A stretch of 64,000 nucleotides of DNA from Moniliophthora roreri. Its lineage: Eukaryota > Basidiomycota > Agaricomycetes > Agaricales > Marasmiaceae. The translations under genes were made by a program, and so were the position numbers. Below the pieces are notes generated by a model, which worked only from the letters and a program-made list of their open reading frames with translations, was not told the origin of the DNA and searched no databases. Positions within the stretch are counted from its first letter, which is position 1; every line of letters starts with the position of its first letter. The stretch spans positions 248,001 to 312,000 of the forward strand of contig LATX02000213.1 in NCBI GenBank assembly GCA_001466705.2, written 5' to 3'. Shown here in pieces: positions 34,437-47,907 of the stretch.

Positions 34437-35424
34437 ATCCTGTGTAATCTCAAGTATAATATTGATAAATCCAGCACCTCAGTGCCAACAGTGAACTGGA
34501 AGATAAATGAAACATAGTCCAGTGTAATCTAGCATAATCCTAATTGGCAATCCTTTCTGTGAATCACTCTCACTGTCGCCCACCTCATAATCCTGTGTGA
34601 TCTATGATCAATCCAGCTCCTGCCATGATCCAAATTCAAGGGATATGTGTGGCCTAAATGGTAATCCAGCTTGCAACATGATACAAGACTACTACAGAGG
34701 ATCTTGTCAGTTATTAGTGCAATAGGGGAGTGCATTGGAACTGGAGCTGTCTTCTAATTCAAGCAATTTTCATTGTTGGTGTTCCAGGCATAAGGGAGGA
34801 TATGATGAATGAAGAATGTGGTGTTACATATTCAGCAGAATCTGTGTGCTAATATCAGCTGCAATGTGAGGTAAGGTCTGTTGAATACACCTTTGTATCC
34901 TTATTCTTATTCCTCAACTCACAGCCTTGTTTCTGGTAGAAAGACATCAGACCTGTGAGGGATAAACATCAGTAATGTGATAAGCATTACCTGCAACATG
35001 CTGATTCCATGTAGCCAGATTGTGATAGTCATAGAAGGAAAGGAAGAGACTAATTCCCACAACTCATGAGATCTGTGATGCATTGACTGGTGAGAATTTA
35101 ACAGCCTCTTTCACTTGGACCACCACTAGATGACACTGTCAACTTTACTCCCTTCCCAAACACTTTTCCTGCTTGTTTCTTAGATATGAAGCATGATATG
35201 CTTTTTGATATACATGGAAATGCAACTATACACCTGAGGACAATAGTTTGATGTCTCTACAGGAGTGTCAGAGAGTGGCATGCCTTGAATCAGCACATAA
35301 CTATGTATAACCCACCTCTTGCAGTCTTGTGACTTACACACCATTTCAGTCATGAATAAGAGCTCAGCAATTACCTGGAGATTTGGATACTTCAATGCAA
35401 CACACATTTATGATTACTCATGAA
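34437..35424 (-). mobile_element. Y element, copy 3, internally deleted
   Basis: Second, tandem Y copy beginning at a TCCTGTGTAATCTC stretch also found at 32,875. It lacks most of the central coding part; the joint CCAGGCATAAGGGAGGAT at about 34,785 is shared, inverted, with copy 4 at 49,645. So copies 3 and 4 descend from one deleted form. It stops at the N at 35,425. Confidence 0.6.
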
Positions 35425-35425
35425 N
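35425..35425. other. Single N, block joint
   Basis: One unresolved base where Y copy 3 meets the 3' part of X copy 2. The last X exon is missing here, so sequence may be lost at this joint. Confidence 0.9.
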
Positions 35426-35431
35426 ATCTTC

Positions 35432-37625
35432 ATCCCAACAAGTATTAAGAGTAGGACCATCTACTATCAATATCATTAGCACAAAATCAAAGAGACTAAT
35501 GGATGCATACCAGATTCTTGAGAATCAGAGGTAGAAGTCATTTCTATTGAATCCTCCCAAGTCTCAAACCTATCATCATCTCCAACTAACTCCAAGATAG
35601 AATGGCCAGCCATGGAAGCAAGGTCTACTGTTGAGGGATCAAAGTGATGATGATGGTGAACCATTTTGATAGCTTCATAGGCACTTTGATCCCAATAGTA
35701 ATAGATAGCATATATTTCAGAGGTGAAAGATGGAAGCCCCAGTGACAATTGCATGTCCTCTGACATCTCTTCTTTCCCAAAAGAGTCAGAAGACCAGAAA
35801 TATTTTGTACCCTCTGCCCAGAATCTCCACACCTCATCATTATCAGAAGGTTGAGGAATTGGCTGAATAAACAGGTACACTGGACCAGCACCACTTGACC
35901 CAGATGTAATACTTGTATTCTCCTGGGGCATAGGGTGTTGTCTCTTGCATTTGAAGATGAACTTAATGCTGCTAAGGGTACCTGTTATATGTTAGCAGAC
36001 TACAGCTATAAGCAAGTCAATAAAAGCACTAACTATACTCATCCCACTCATCTTCATCAATCCCAAGTTGGGTAAACACCCTGTGTGCCTGAGTCATCCA
36101 TGGATATGCCAATTCAGCAAATGATGATGAGAAATATTGTAAACTAATCTCATCAACACATTGAATATCCATTGGCATAACTGTAAATCTATGTTTTCAG
36201 TTAGTGCACAACATCCACTATAACACAATTTTGTACATACCGCACTGAGCCATCCTCCATCACATCTAGGCTCTCTGTCATTGCATCAGAACTAATATCT
36301 GCACTCCAGAGATAGTAATATGTCCTGTCCCTGACTTCCACAGGCACTCTGGCAATAATGTTTTGACTGGACTGGTGGAAAACTGTGTCAGAGAGTGTTT
36401 GAAAGATAGATCCAGCATCTTCATCAGTCAACTCTTGCCAGAATGTCCTGCTAGACCCAGTAATTCCCAGGATGATATTAACAGGATGAACTGTTCTGGT
36501 GAGGTAGTCAAAGGTAGTGCCTATGTCACTGTATGTCTGAATAGAGAGTGGAGGAAGTTGGCCATTGAGCATTGAATTTGATGGATAGCTCAATAGCATC
36601 CAGCCTCTATAGAAGGGGATCTGAACATGAGGTCCTAGATGCAATTCATCACTTCTTGGGTCAATCCATAGATCACCTATGTCCTGTAACCTTTTTTGTC
36701 AATGTAGCATGGAAGTTTGAGTAAAATAAGACAGACTATTTCTTCATCTGGTTTCCATAGAGTTAACTGTCAAAAGGATAAGACAGAACAGTTGTACTAT
36801 AATTATTCACATACCTGATGCTGAAAGTATGCAAGGAGTAATGGAGAAAGTATATTATTGTTGAGAATCACACGTGATAGAGGAATCAATGCTGCATTGA
36901 AGTTCAAGGAGATTAAGTCAGTATTATACTACAAACATGACTGATGCACACACCATTATAGAAAATCAGTGCCAGTGAACCACTTTGATTGTCACTGTAG
37001 CCAAAAAGCTGGGCAACATGTGGACTCCTGAGGATAATTCATATTAGAGCCAAGAGAATGAAGGAATAATTATTATACCTGATGTGAGTGAATTTATTGA
37101 AATCCTGTTTGAAGGTCTATATTGAGATTGAGATGAGTCTCAGATATGATTTTATCAATGAAATATGCAGCTGGCCTTATAGGCATCCTTGCCACTGTAT
37201 TGAACATGCATAAACTCTGTATCTCCAAGTCTATCTCCAATAAAGATGTGAGCAGCATTGATTGTTTGACATGCTGCAACCCTCTGATGTGTGACTGATT
37301 TAACTTTCCACACTGTACCATCCTTCCTTCTGAACTCCTTCCAAGTAATATGTTCTTCATCTCTTTCAACCTCCATGGCACTGGCAAGGGGCCTTGTAAG
37401 ATATACATTGCATGGTTGAATATACTTATACTAGAAATGAGTTAGCATTCAATTCAGTGCAACAGATATGGAACACAAGCATACATCATCCCATCTTGTC
37501 CACTCTCTTCTTGTTTGCTGCATCAGATTCCCTTGAACCTGATATGTGATATTTGTCTGATCTCCATGGACATTGGAGACCTGTTCAGCATTGATGGTGA
37601 AGTTTGAACATCCTTCAAAGGCCAT
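35432..37625 (-). pseudogene. Family X gene, copy 2, 3' truncated
   Basis: Start at 37,625 (MAFEGCSNFTI). Exon pattern as in copy 1, including HVQIPFYRGWMLLSYPS and VYLFIQPIPQPSDND. The splice donor that follows FEHQLTLWKP is GATGAA instead of the GGTGAA of copy 1, so normal splicing there is unlikely. The last acidic exon is cut off near the N at 35,425. The body is CG-poor and the promoter upstream keeps CG. Confidence 0.6.
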
Positions 37626-38085
37626 TGTGATAGTGGAGGTTTGGGGGAAAGGAAGGAAAGAGTGTGGGAGATATATGCAAGCCGCAACGAGTGCACAAGG
37701 CATATACACAGCATGAGTCGGTGCAAGAGCGGTTCCTTGACAGGTTGAATTTGATATCAAACGTAGACTACATGAGGTCTTTGCCCGATATAGGGAACGA
37801 ACCTGACTCTGGAGATGAATAACCCCAAAAGGAAGGCACTGCACCTACACCTGGATACAAGCTACGCTGTATGAAATGATGTCGAACGTGTGTTTTGGAT
37901 GAATTCAATTTGTTTTCATTGTGATTTCTCAGTTTATTTATAATGTAAAATACCTAAGAGCTATCAGCATCTACATGCGGAGCAAGTTAGCGAGAGTCAG
38001 ACGCAAAGAAGTCGGACATGCACCAAAAACAAACCACAAAGTCCAAACGATGCTGCTGTTCAATGTCTTTCCATCAAAGGGTGAG
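37626..38085. promoter_or_regulatory. Upstream region of X copy 2, cut at N
   Basis: CG-containing promoter stretch matching 20,640-21,000. It ends at the N at 38,086 inside CAAAGGGTGAG, so its distal part, including the expected GCGCC core, is missing. 37,866-37,920 is the partner of the complemented segment at 39,463-39,517. Confidence 0.5.
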
Positions 38086-38086
38086 N
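38086..38086. other. Single N, block joint
   Basis: One unresolved base between the truncated X copy 2 promoter and an X copy 3 that starts mid-exon (CATCTTCATCAGTCAACTC), a sequence also found at about 36,416. Confidence 0.9.
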
Positions 38087-39222
38087 CATCTTCATCAGTC
38101 AACTCTTGCCAGAATGCCCTGCTAGACCCAGTAATTCCCAGGATGATATTAACAGGATGAACTGTTCTGGTGAGGTAGTCAAAGGTAGTGCCTATGTCAC
38201 TGTATGTCTGAATAGAGAGTGGAGGAAGTTGGCCAATGAATATTGAATTTGATGGATAGCTCAATATCATCCAGCTTTCATAGAGAGGGATCTGAACATG
38301 AGGTCCTAGACACAATTCACCACTTCTTGGGTCAATCCATAGATCAGCTATGTCCTATAACCTTTTTTGTCAATGCAGCATAGAAGTTTGAGTAAAATAA
38401 CATACCTGATGCTCAAAGTATGCATAGAGTAATGGAGAACATATATTATTGTTGAGAGTGACACATGATAGAGGAATCAATGCTGCATTGAAGTTCAAGG
38501 AGACTAAGTCAGTATTACACTACAAACATGACTGATGCACAGACCATTATAGAAGATCAGTGCCAGTGAACCACTTTGATTGTTACTATAGCCAAAAAGC
38601 TGAGCAACATGTGGACTCCTGAGGATAATTCATATTAGAGCCAAGAGAATGAAGGAATAATTATTATACCTGATGTGAGTGAATTTATTGAAATCCTGTT
38701 TGAAGGTCTATATTGAGATTGAGATGAGTTCCAGATATAATTTTATCAATGAAATATGCAGCTGGCCTTATAGGCATCCTTGCCACTGTATTGAACATGC
38801 ATAAACTCTGTATCTCCAAGTCTATCTCCAATAAAGATGTGAGCAGCACTGATTGTTTGACATGCTGCAACCTTCCAATGTGTGACTAATTTAACTTCCA
38901 CCACTGTACCATCCTTCCTTTTGAAAGCCTTCTTAGTGATATGTTTTTCATCTCTTTCAACCTCTGTGTCAATGGCAAGGGGCCTTGTAAGATATACATT
39001 GCATGGTTGAATATGCATATACTAGAAATGAGTCAGCATTCAACTCAGTGCAATAGATATAGAACACAAGCATACATCATCCCATCTTGTCCGCTCTCTC
39101 CTTGTTTGCTGTGCAGACAGCACCAAATTGCCATGGAGATGCCTGATATTTGTCTGAGATCCATGGAGATTGGAGACCTGTTCAGCAGTGATTGTGAAGT
39201 CTGAGCATCCTTCAAAGGCCAT
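38087..39222 (-). pseudogene. Family X gene, copy 3, 5' half only
   Basis: Start at 39,222 (MAFEGCSDFTI). It runs to the HVQIPLYESWMILSYPS exon and breaks at the N at 38,086, so the 3' half is absent. An internal deletion around 38,398 removes the short LTLWKP exon seen in other copies. Confidence 0.6.
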
Positions 39223-39860
39223 TGTGATAGTAGAGGTTTGGGGGAAAGGAAGGAAAGAGTGTGGGAGATATATGCAGGCTGCAACGAGTGCACAAGGCAT
39301 ATACACAGCATGAGTCGGTGCAAGAGCGGTTCCTTGACAGGTTGAATTTGATATCAAACGTAGACTACATGAGGTCTTTGCCCGATATAGGGAACGAACC
39401 TGACTCTGGAGATGAATAACCCCAAAAGGAAGGCACTGCACCTACACCTGGATACAAGCTACCGACATACTTTACTACAGCTTGCACACAAAACCTACTT
39501 AAGTTAAACAAAAGTAAGTGATTTCTCAGTTTATTTATAATGTAAAATACCTAAGAGCTATCAGCATCTACATGCGGAGCAAGTTAGCGAGAGTCAGACG
39601 CAAAGAAGTCGGACATGCACCAAAAACAAACCACAAAGTCCAAACGATGCTGCTGTTCAATGTCTTTCCATCAAAGGGTGAGTCAGGAGTGAAACAACGG
39701 GGTCCTATTGAGACTTGAAGACGCTCCCTGCCGCGTGGGGAGAGTATTGGCGTCATTATCAATGATATGAGTTGAGAGCTTTTGCCGTGAGAAAGCGGAA
39801 GAAGCCTTTTTAGCGCCAAGATCATTCACACTTTTTCCTTCCGTCATAGCTTCCTTACTA
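39223..39860. promoter_or_regulatory. Divergent promoter of X copy 3 and B copy 2
   Basis: CG-containing stretch with the core TTTTAGCGCC at 39,808-39,817, in the same place relative to X as in copy 1. It contains the complemented 55-bp segment 39,463-39,517. Confidence 0.5.
39463..39517. other. 55-bp segment complemented without reversal
   Basis: Every base here is the Watson-Crick complement, in the same left-to-right order, of 37,866-37,920. The flanks (GATACAAGCTAC to the left, GTGATTTCTC to the right) are identical in both copies. The 20.8-kb paralogue resembles 37,866-37,920, so this copy is the altered one. Confidence 0.95.
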
Positions 39861-41000
39861 CTCGTCTGTGTACCATGACACAAACATTTAGAACAGTCAA
39901 TTCCCTGCTTTACCCAAGAATGCCATTCTTCACTAATCTCATGACTGCCATCTGACAGCTCGTGGACCCGATCCTTCGCAACACCAACGCCACATTCATC
40001 ACCCGCTGACATTGTATCAGCATCGGATCGTTAACCCTGCTGCATCGCCCCGTCTTCCTTGCGTATACAGCATTTCATCTGCTGTTCTGCGGTCGCTTAT
40101 AGTGTCCCCTCCCACCTTATCCTCCCTTTCTATTCTAATACACGATCGTTACACCGCAATATCATCTCCCATCTATACGTGAGGCCGCCCAGGCCCCAAA
40201 TGTCAGCAGCTTATCGACATCTTCTGCCGATCAACATTCCTTTGCACACCATGCATCATGCATCATTGCCACCTTCTTCCGCATGGGTGAATATCAGTTA
40301 CAGATTCCTTTCAGACCCTCACTCCCTCCCCTACCAACTTTCTGTTCATAGCAGTTCCATCATTCGACGAAACAAACCCCTTCCAGAATACTTCTTTCTT
40401 TCCAACTACCACCTACTCGCCTCACTCTCAAACAACCCCCATACGTCAAGCGTATTGACTCAATAATTGTTTCGCGAGGACCAATGCTTCGGGATGACAA
40501 CACACGAACGGCGACTCATGATATACACTGATAGGAAGAAAAACATGGGTTGGTTCAGGTATGTGTCGGTGTCTTTGCATCCCCGTCAAAGCACTCATTA
40601 CTTTTTAACATGACCGAGACGACACTCACTATACTTCATGCAGGGTACGATGGTAAGTCAAAGGCACATCGTATATCCTGATACCCAGTTTGCTAGTCTT
40701 TGGATATCTACAACATCATAGGCGCCAGTGGATAAGAAGATGTATTGGGCAAAAGATTGTTGGAATTGAGCGGTCACAGTAGACGATTGGGACAGATGTT
40801 GTCAGGTTCGCGCTAATACTCAACAGTAGGGATTTCAATGTATATTAGCACCTTGGTAACAGATATAATGCGAGAAATGTTCATTGGATCCAAATTTATT
40901 AACACTATTACATCGACGTGTGGCCGTACAAGGGAGAAACACACTCCGAGAATCAAGAGATAAAAAAAAAGTATAATCAAAGCGATAGCGCGCAGTACAA
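39860..41000 (+). pseudogene. Family B gene, copy 2, decayed
   Basis: Direct copy of 21,200-22,420 with many small changes. The YTDRKK-like exon ends with a donor at about 40,560. Frame breaks are present. Confidence 0.35.
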
Positions 41001-43440
41001 TAGCCCATTCAGTGACCATAAGCTCTCAACTGGACGGTACTTCCTTCAACTCTCCATCTCGTTGCCTCACTACTCTCAAACGCTCCTCCGGCCTTGATAC
41101 CAAACGGAAGCGGATTCACATGAACCCGAAACTACGGTCCATGTCGAGTGCCCGCACAGCGCAGAGATATCGAAGAATTACTGCTCCTCGTCGAACCACT
41201 CGTGTTGGTAGAAGCAATACCGATCTGGGTATCAGCACGCGCTGGCTTGCGTCATTGCTAGAATACGACCCGACATTTGGCTGTCCGAGTTGTAGTCCTC
41301 CAACGAAACCCTCTCCCGGCCTATAACATTCTCTCTATCCTCCTGTCCAAGTCTGCCGAGCGTACGAGAACACGAGATCCGATAAAGGTGACGCACAAAG
41401 AAACGCCTTCGATGTGAAGAGAAGAGAAGTAGGCACCGTGTCGTGGTAGAACCAGCGATAACGCCGCTGATGGAATGGATAGTCGACAGCAAAAGTTCAT
41501 GTTGGACGGACATCGAAGCATCTCCCGATTGCTTTACGCTCGATCTCCTCCTGCGCTCTGGACCTTTGCACGGCGAAACCGGGAACCAACCACCGACGTC
41601 ATCGTTACTCGAACGAATGTTCCGAGACGTTCTCTAGTCATCGCCTGCTTCGCTGAAAAGGAAAGTTAGTATAGAGGGAAAAACGGGAAAAGAGTCAATT
41701 GGAGACATACCATGTATATGAGAGTGCACGAAAAGCGACGTTGCATGTGGGATGTCTAGAATACATGGCGGATGAGCCAACGACTAGTTGAGAGAGAGAA
41801 TAAACACTCACGATGTCTCGCAGCCTCTTCTACTCCTGCAGGCTGCACCTGATCCACGAGAGAACGACAATGGGCAAGAACCGGCGTCGGCGAATGATCA
41901 ATCCCTGACTGCGTTGACGGTAACATTGGGAGCTGCGACAAGGGAGTGGCCATGGTGGTCGTGAAGCTCGGCGCTGATGTTCGATCTAGTTGCCGTACTC
42001 CCAATTCTGAAGGTGCATGGAGTATTACTGGTTCAGAAGACCTCGGATATCGGATTGGGTGACCTAGACGAATAATCGCATGAGCAAAAGGAAGGCAGGC
42101 TTGGTAGCATTAACACGGACCTCAAATGACCCTTTCCGACCTTCACCGATCACACTAATCCACAGTCTACCCTGGTTCCGCTCGTCTCAACCTCATTCTC
42201 TCAGCCTACACCCATTCATCCTCGTTCGTGATGTTTCTCTCCGGGTACCATCTCCCTCCAAGGTGCCTTCCAATACCCGGCTCGTGGAGTCGACGACTTT
42301 GCACAATTGGAACTTGAGCAGAATTGGGAGTGATTCTGTGTCTGGCACTGTGGTCTGGTTCGAGTGGACATGATACGATTTCGTTTCGTTGGGAAAGGCT
42401 AAGAAACTGACGCATGGGGTGGATAAGGATGTCTGGCCTTGATTGGGAGGATACTAGTGGTATCCAGCGTTCTGTCCCGAGAGAAGCCATGTTACGTTGC
42501 GAGGGCCATCATGGGTTTGACAAGTCTGTGGGATGTGTAGTCGTTTGGGAGAATGGGTACTAAAGGCATAGCGAAACCGTGGACGGTGAGCGGTACTGTC
42601 ATAGTGAGGTTGTTACGGATGATGCTGAGCCTATGATGACCATTGGTCGACGGCGACGACGGTCTAGCGAGATCTCATCCCTGCCTCCATTTGTCGCTTC
42701 ATCAACGCCCAAAAACACGCTTCTCACGAAATTTTCCTCTTGCTGCCCTTGACATCCCCGTCCAGCTTCTCGAGCTCAGCATGACTCATCGCTGCTGTCA
42801 AAGGCGCTTGGATTGACACCCAGCAGTTTTCATCACCGCCAAGCCTCTGCTGTACATGATCGGGCGTCGTCGTCGAGTGGGGAAGGTGATGAAAGATTAG
42901 GACCCGGGCGGTTGGAACGAGGTTTTATTTACCAGACTGTACGTTTCTTCGGCGGTCTGTGGAGAAATAAGGGTGTAAGCCAATGAGCGATACGGAAAGC
43001 GGAAGAACCAAAGAAAAAAAGAAGAAAAGCTGAAGAGGTAAGGGGATCATTGCCAGTACTCACCTATATTGATGCCGCCGCATTTTCTCAAGTGTGCCAT
43101 TCCGAGGGCCTGCTTCGTTGCGGTAGTACCATCTAATTACTTGGTACAGTAACCTGATTATGGATACGCGGGTCGAATCGTGCAAAAAAGCTGCTTGATG
43201 GAGGACTCGGGAGCTGACCAGGTAATGATTGAGCGGAACGATCTTGGCGTAATGGGTAGAAGGAGAAGTCGAATAGGTCCACTATGGCGAACTTGAAGAG
43301 AAGAGTTGAGATCGCTCGCAGCTACTAGAAAAGACATTTTGCATTACTTACATCCTCAACGAGTATTTGCGTATTGCTCTCCAGACGTTCCAGGGTCCAG
43401 CAGGTTCTACGAGGAAAGAGTAAGTCGTCGTTGTCAATGA
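41000..43440 (-). pseudogene. Family C gene, copy 2, decayed
   Basis: Direct-order copy of 22,300-24,880. Minus-strand frames conserved with other copies include VSLCVTFIGSRVLVRSADLD (around 41,380), VQPAGVEEAARHR before an intron near 41,815, and RWYYRNEAG near 43,125. It lacks the 165-bp MITE of copy 1. Not intact. Confidence 0.35.
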
Positions 43441-45905
43441 CGCGTGCGTTTAAACGCCGTGGGAAAGTGGAATTTTCATTTTGGCGCCGAGATCTTTTCA
43501 CGCGGCTTTCACTCCTTTGCTCACTCGTCAGCCCTTTACTATGGTCATTTTAGCCTACCAGCTCGAGCCTCAAGGTATTGCTTCCCCGCTTTGCTCAAGA
43601 TTACTGTTCCCCGCCATCGTCACATGTGACAGCTTCTCTTGGATCTGATATTTCGCAACACCATCGCCAACCTCCTTTGGTAACAGTGCTATCGTTCGAC
43701 GAGACATACTTCTCTCTTTCCAACTACTACCTACTCGTCTCACTTCCAAACAACCTCCTTTTCTCCCATACGTCAAGTGTATCGATTCTGCAACCTTCTC
43801 TGAAGATCAATGGTTCAAGACGACTCAACGCACGAATGGCAACCCGTGATATACTGATAGGAAGGGAATATGAGTTAAATCGGGTACGTGCCGCTGTCTT
43901 CTCATCCCCGTCAACGCACTCATGGCATTTTTCACATGCTCAGGAATCTTAATCTCGACCGTGAACGAGACGGCACTCGCTATACTCTATGCAGATTACG
44001 AGGTAAGTCAAAGCCGAGTTACTTATTGTCTTTTTACTGATACCCTGCTTGCTAGCCTGTGGATCTCTCTAAATGACTCGAACGCCAGCGGGGTAAGATG
44101 TATATATCAGGTGTAGTTGTTGTTGGGCAAAGGATTGGAACTTTGGCAGATATTGACGATCTGAGAGTAGTAACGGTAAGCTATACTCAGCAGAAATTCC
44201 GATGTATATTAAAATCTAAATTGACTGAAAATAAAAGTCAGTATCAGGAAAAGAACGGGAAAAAGCTAGTTTCAAACATACCATACACGGGGTGTACGAA
44301 AAGCGACATTGCATGTATAGGATGCCTGGAATACATGCAGAATGAGAAAACAAGTAGTCGGGAGAGAGAAAGAACGAAGAAACACTCACCCATCAACCTC
44401 ATAATGCTTCACCAACTACTCGGATGACCGCCCGGATTGACTGTAGTGGTATTGTCTGTGCGTGTCGCAGCCTCCCTACTCCTACAGACTGCACCCGACC
44501 CACGAGAGCAAGGGTCGGTCTTGTTGTAAGCAGCAGTGACGGCGGATGATTGGTTCGATGGTGGTGGTGGTTGCGGCAAGTCGACGTTCGATCTGGCTAC
44601 TGTACTCCCAATCCGGAAAGTACATGAAGAGCATTAGTGCTTCGGTTGTCTTCTTCAAAGAACACGGGCTTGAATACGATATGGAGAGACCTAGATGGGT
44701 AAATGTATGAGCGACGAAGGGTAAACTTGGCAAGTAAATGTGACACGAACTTGTACCCCGCGTTTTCACGGCCTGATCCATCTACAGGTTACTTCTAATT
44801 CTGCTCATCTCAAGCTCATTCCTCGGCCCGTACACATTCAGCTCATTCCAACCTTTCTCTCTGGCTACTATCTTCTCTGGGGTATCTTCCAATAACCGGT
44901 TCTTTACGACTTTGCACGATTGGAGGTATAGCTCATTGTGGCTTGCGTTCATAGTGATCTGGAGTGGATTTATGCCATTTCGTTTCGTGGGACGAGGCCG
45001 AGAAGCTGACGCAGGATGCGGATAAAGGTGTCTGGTCTTTATTGGTTGGTATCCAGTATTATCTCTCCGAGAAGCCATATTGCGTTACATAGAACATCCT
45101 GATGACATTCTCTGCCATGTGTGACCATCTGGAGAACGAGAGGCAGGGGTGTGACGAAACCGAAACATGTCTGACGGCTGTGTACGATGTTATCGTGGGG
45201 AAGTGACCATTACGCATGATGTCGATTGTATCCTCGCCTGCGATAAATGAACCAGCAAGACTCTGAACCAAACCTCCCAACCGCCGCTCCACCAATCACT
45301 CCAGGAATTGCCTGAAACTCTGCTTCTTACGACATCTTCCTGTCGTACTTGACACCCTGTCTGACGTCTCGAGCTCATGACAGTCAATGGCAAAGGTTCA
45401 TGTTGGACCACACATCCCCCGATTGCTATGCTTTCGAACGTCATCTCGATTTCCTCCTGCGTCCCAGGCCCTTGCAACTCAAAACCAGCAATCAAACACG
45501 GACATCGTCGTTATGTGAATGAACATCCGACGGGTGTTCTAAGGCATTTCTCACTGGAGCTTCTAGTCATCATCAAAAAGAAAAGTCAGTATTAGGAGAA
45601 GAACGGGAAAGAGCTAACATACCATGCGTGCAGGTGGTGCTGAATAAAAGCTCTGGAATACATGGAGAATGAGTGAACGACTACTCGAGAGAGAGAAATA
45701 ACAAACTCACCGTGTCCCGCACGCTGTTCCCTAGCAGGCTGCGCCCGTGCTTATGTCGAGCCATGAGAGAACGGGGATTCCTGGCAGCAGGCGGCCTATC
45801 ATGGTTGATCTTCAACGGCGGTAGTGATAACACTGGGAGCAGCCATAACGGTGCACATGGTAGTAGTGAAACTCGGCATTGGCGTTCGGGGAGGCGTTCC
45901 GCCTA
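43441..45905 (+). pseudogene. Third B/D-type block, decayed
   Basis: Starts with the promoter core TTTTGGCGCC at 43,479-43,488. Exons SFDETYFSLSNYYLLV (about 43,691-43,740), FSEDQWFKTTQ (about 43,790) and NLDRERDGTRYT (about 43,950-43,985) resemble family B. 44,220-45,000 resembles the D stretch 26,170-26,960. Frame breaks throughout. Confidence 0.35.
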
Positions 45906-46114
45906 GTTATTGCACTTCGAATTGCAGGGGTAAAGACCGTGATCGGGAACATTGGTACTTCAGAAATCGCGGATATGGAACATACATACGATATTACACC
46001 GAATGGTAGCCTTGGTATACTGAAAAGAACATGGGGGGTATCTTCAAGTGTAGTGTTCAAGTCGATGCGAGAAAAGTTTGAAAAAGACAAGTTCGAGAGT
46101 CTAAAATGAAGCAA

Positions 46115-47099
<985 letters not shown>

Positions 47100-47266
47100 C
47101 TTCAAGAGAACCTATAGCAGTGAAAGACGCGGAGTGGTGATGAAGATCCAGATGTAAATCGTTGGCACCTTTATATTTGTACGTGTGCCATGAGAAGCTG
47201 AGAGTTGTGTGTCATATTAGAGTTCTAGGACACATAGTTGATTAGTTCCGGTTGGGAATCCTTGTA

Positions 47267-47596
47267 CTACACCACCAACCCGGCACTTTACATCAGCTGT
47301 ACACCAACTGTACGCCAGCAGCATGGCAACTGTACGTCACATATACATACTATTGCGCCGGGTATGCACACCAAAACAAATAAACTTAACTTGTCCCTCC
47401 GCTGAGGTTTCCCCCTTCTTATACTTCTAAGCTACCCTTCTGGAAGTGAAATCCACCACTTTGACACCGGAAAGGGCCTGGGATGCCAACTTCGGGTTGT
47501 AGCATTTTTCCTTCAGGGTCCAGTCACGTGCAAATTTACCGCTGGCGTACATTTCAGCACGTACAGCTGATGTAAAGTGCGGGGTTGGTGGTGTAG
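47267..47596. mobile_element. MITE, 330 bp, 36-bp TIRs
   Basis: Inverted ends at 47,267-47,302 and 47,561-47,596 match over 36 bp with one mismatch (CTACACCACCAACCC..., ending CATCAGCTGTAC). Just inside both, TGTACGCCAGC recurs. No clear target duplication. It lies between the C2H2 gene and the fusion gene promoter. Confidence 0.75.
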
Positions 47597-47699
47597 AAGG
47601 CAGTGATGGATCGTAGGAATGAACTTGTCTACCCAAATCAGAATTCGGGACGACGGGAGCAAGGTGCAAACCTTGAAATTAACGAGGGGCTGCCCAGCG

Positions 47700-47907
47700 A
47701 GCAAAGGGTGATAATCCCGGCGCCAATTTTTTTTTCCGCTTTCCCACGGCATTTGAACGCTCGCGTCATTTGACAACGACGACGACGGCCTCGTAGAATC
47801 TGCTGGACCCTGGAACGTCTGGAGAACAATACGCAGATATTCGTTGAAGATGTACGTAATGCAATAATTCTCTGCCTTTTACCCTTATTTATTCTTTTCT
47901 AGCAGCT
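47700..47907 (+). promoter_or_regulatory. Promoter and 5' UTR intron of the C/X fusion gene
   Basis: GGCGCC at 47,719-47,724 followed by CCGCTTTCCCACGGC and GACAACGACGACG, the family C promoter module. A 5' UTR intron (donor GTACGT at about 47,851, acceptor TTTTCTAG at about 47,900) ends just before the ATG. Confidence 0.5.

Noticed and set aside
41740..41870. AFRALSYTW-like reading on the minus strand of family C, reminiscent of a HET domain
   Set aside because: Only one copy shows it and neighbouring frames are broken; paralogues at 22.9 and 55.9 kb do not keep the motif.
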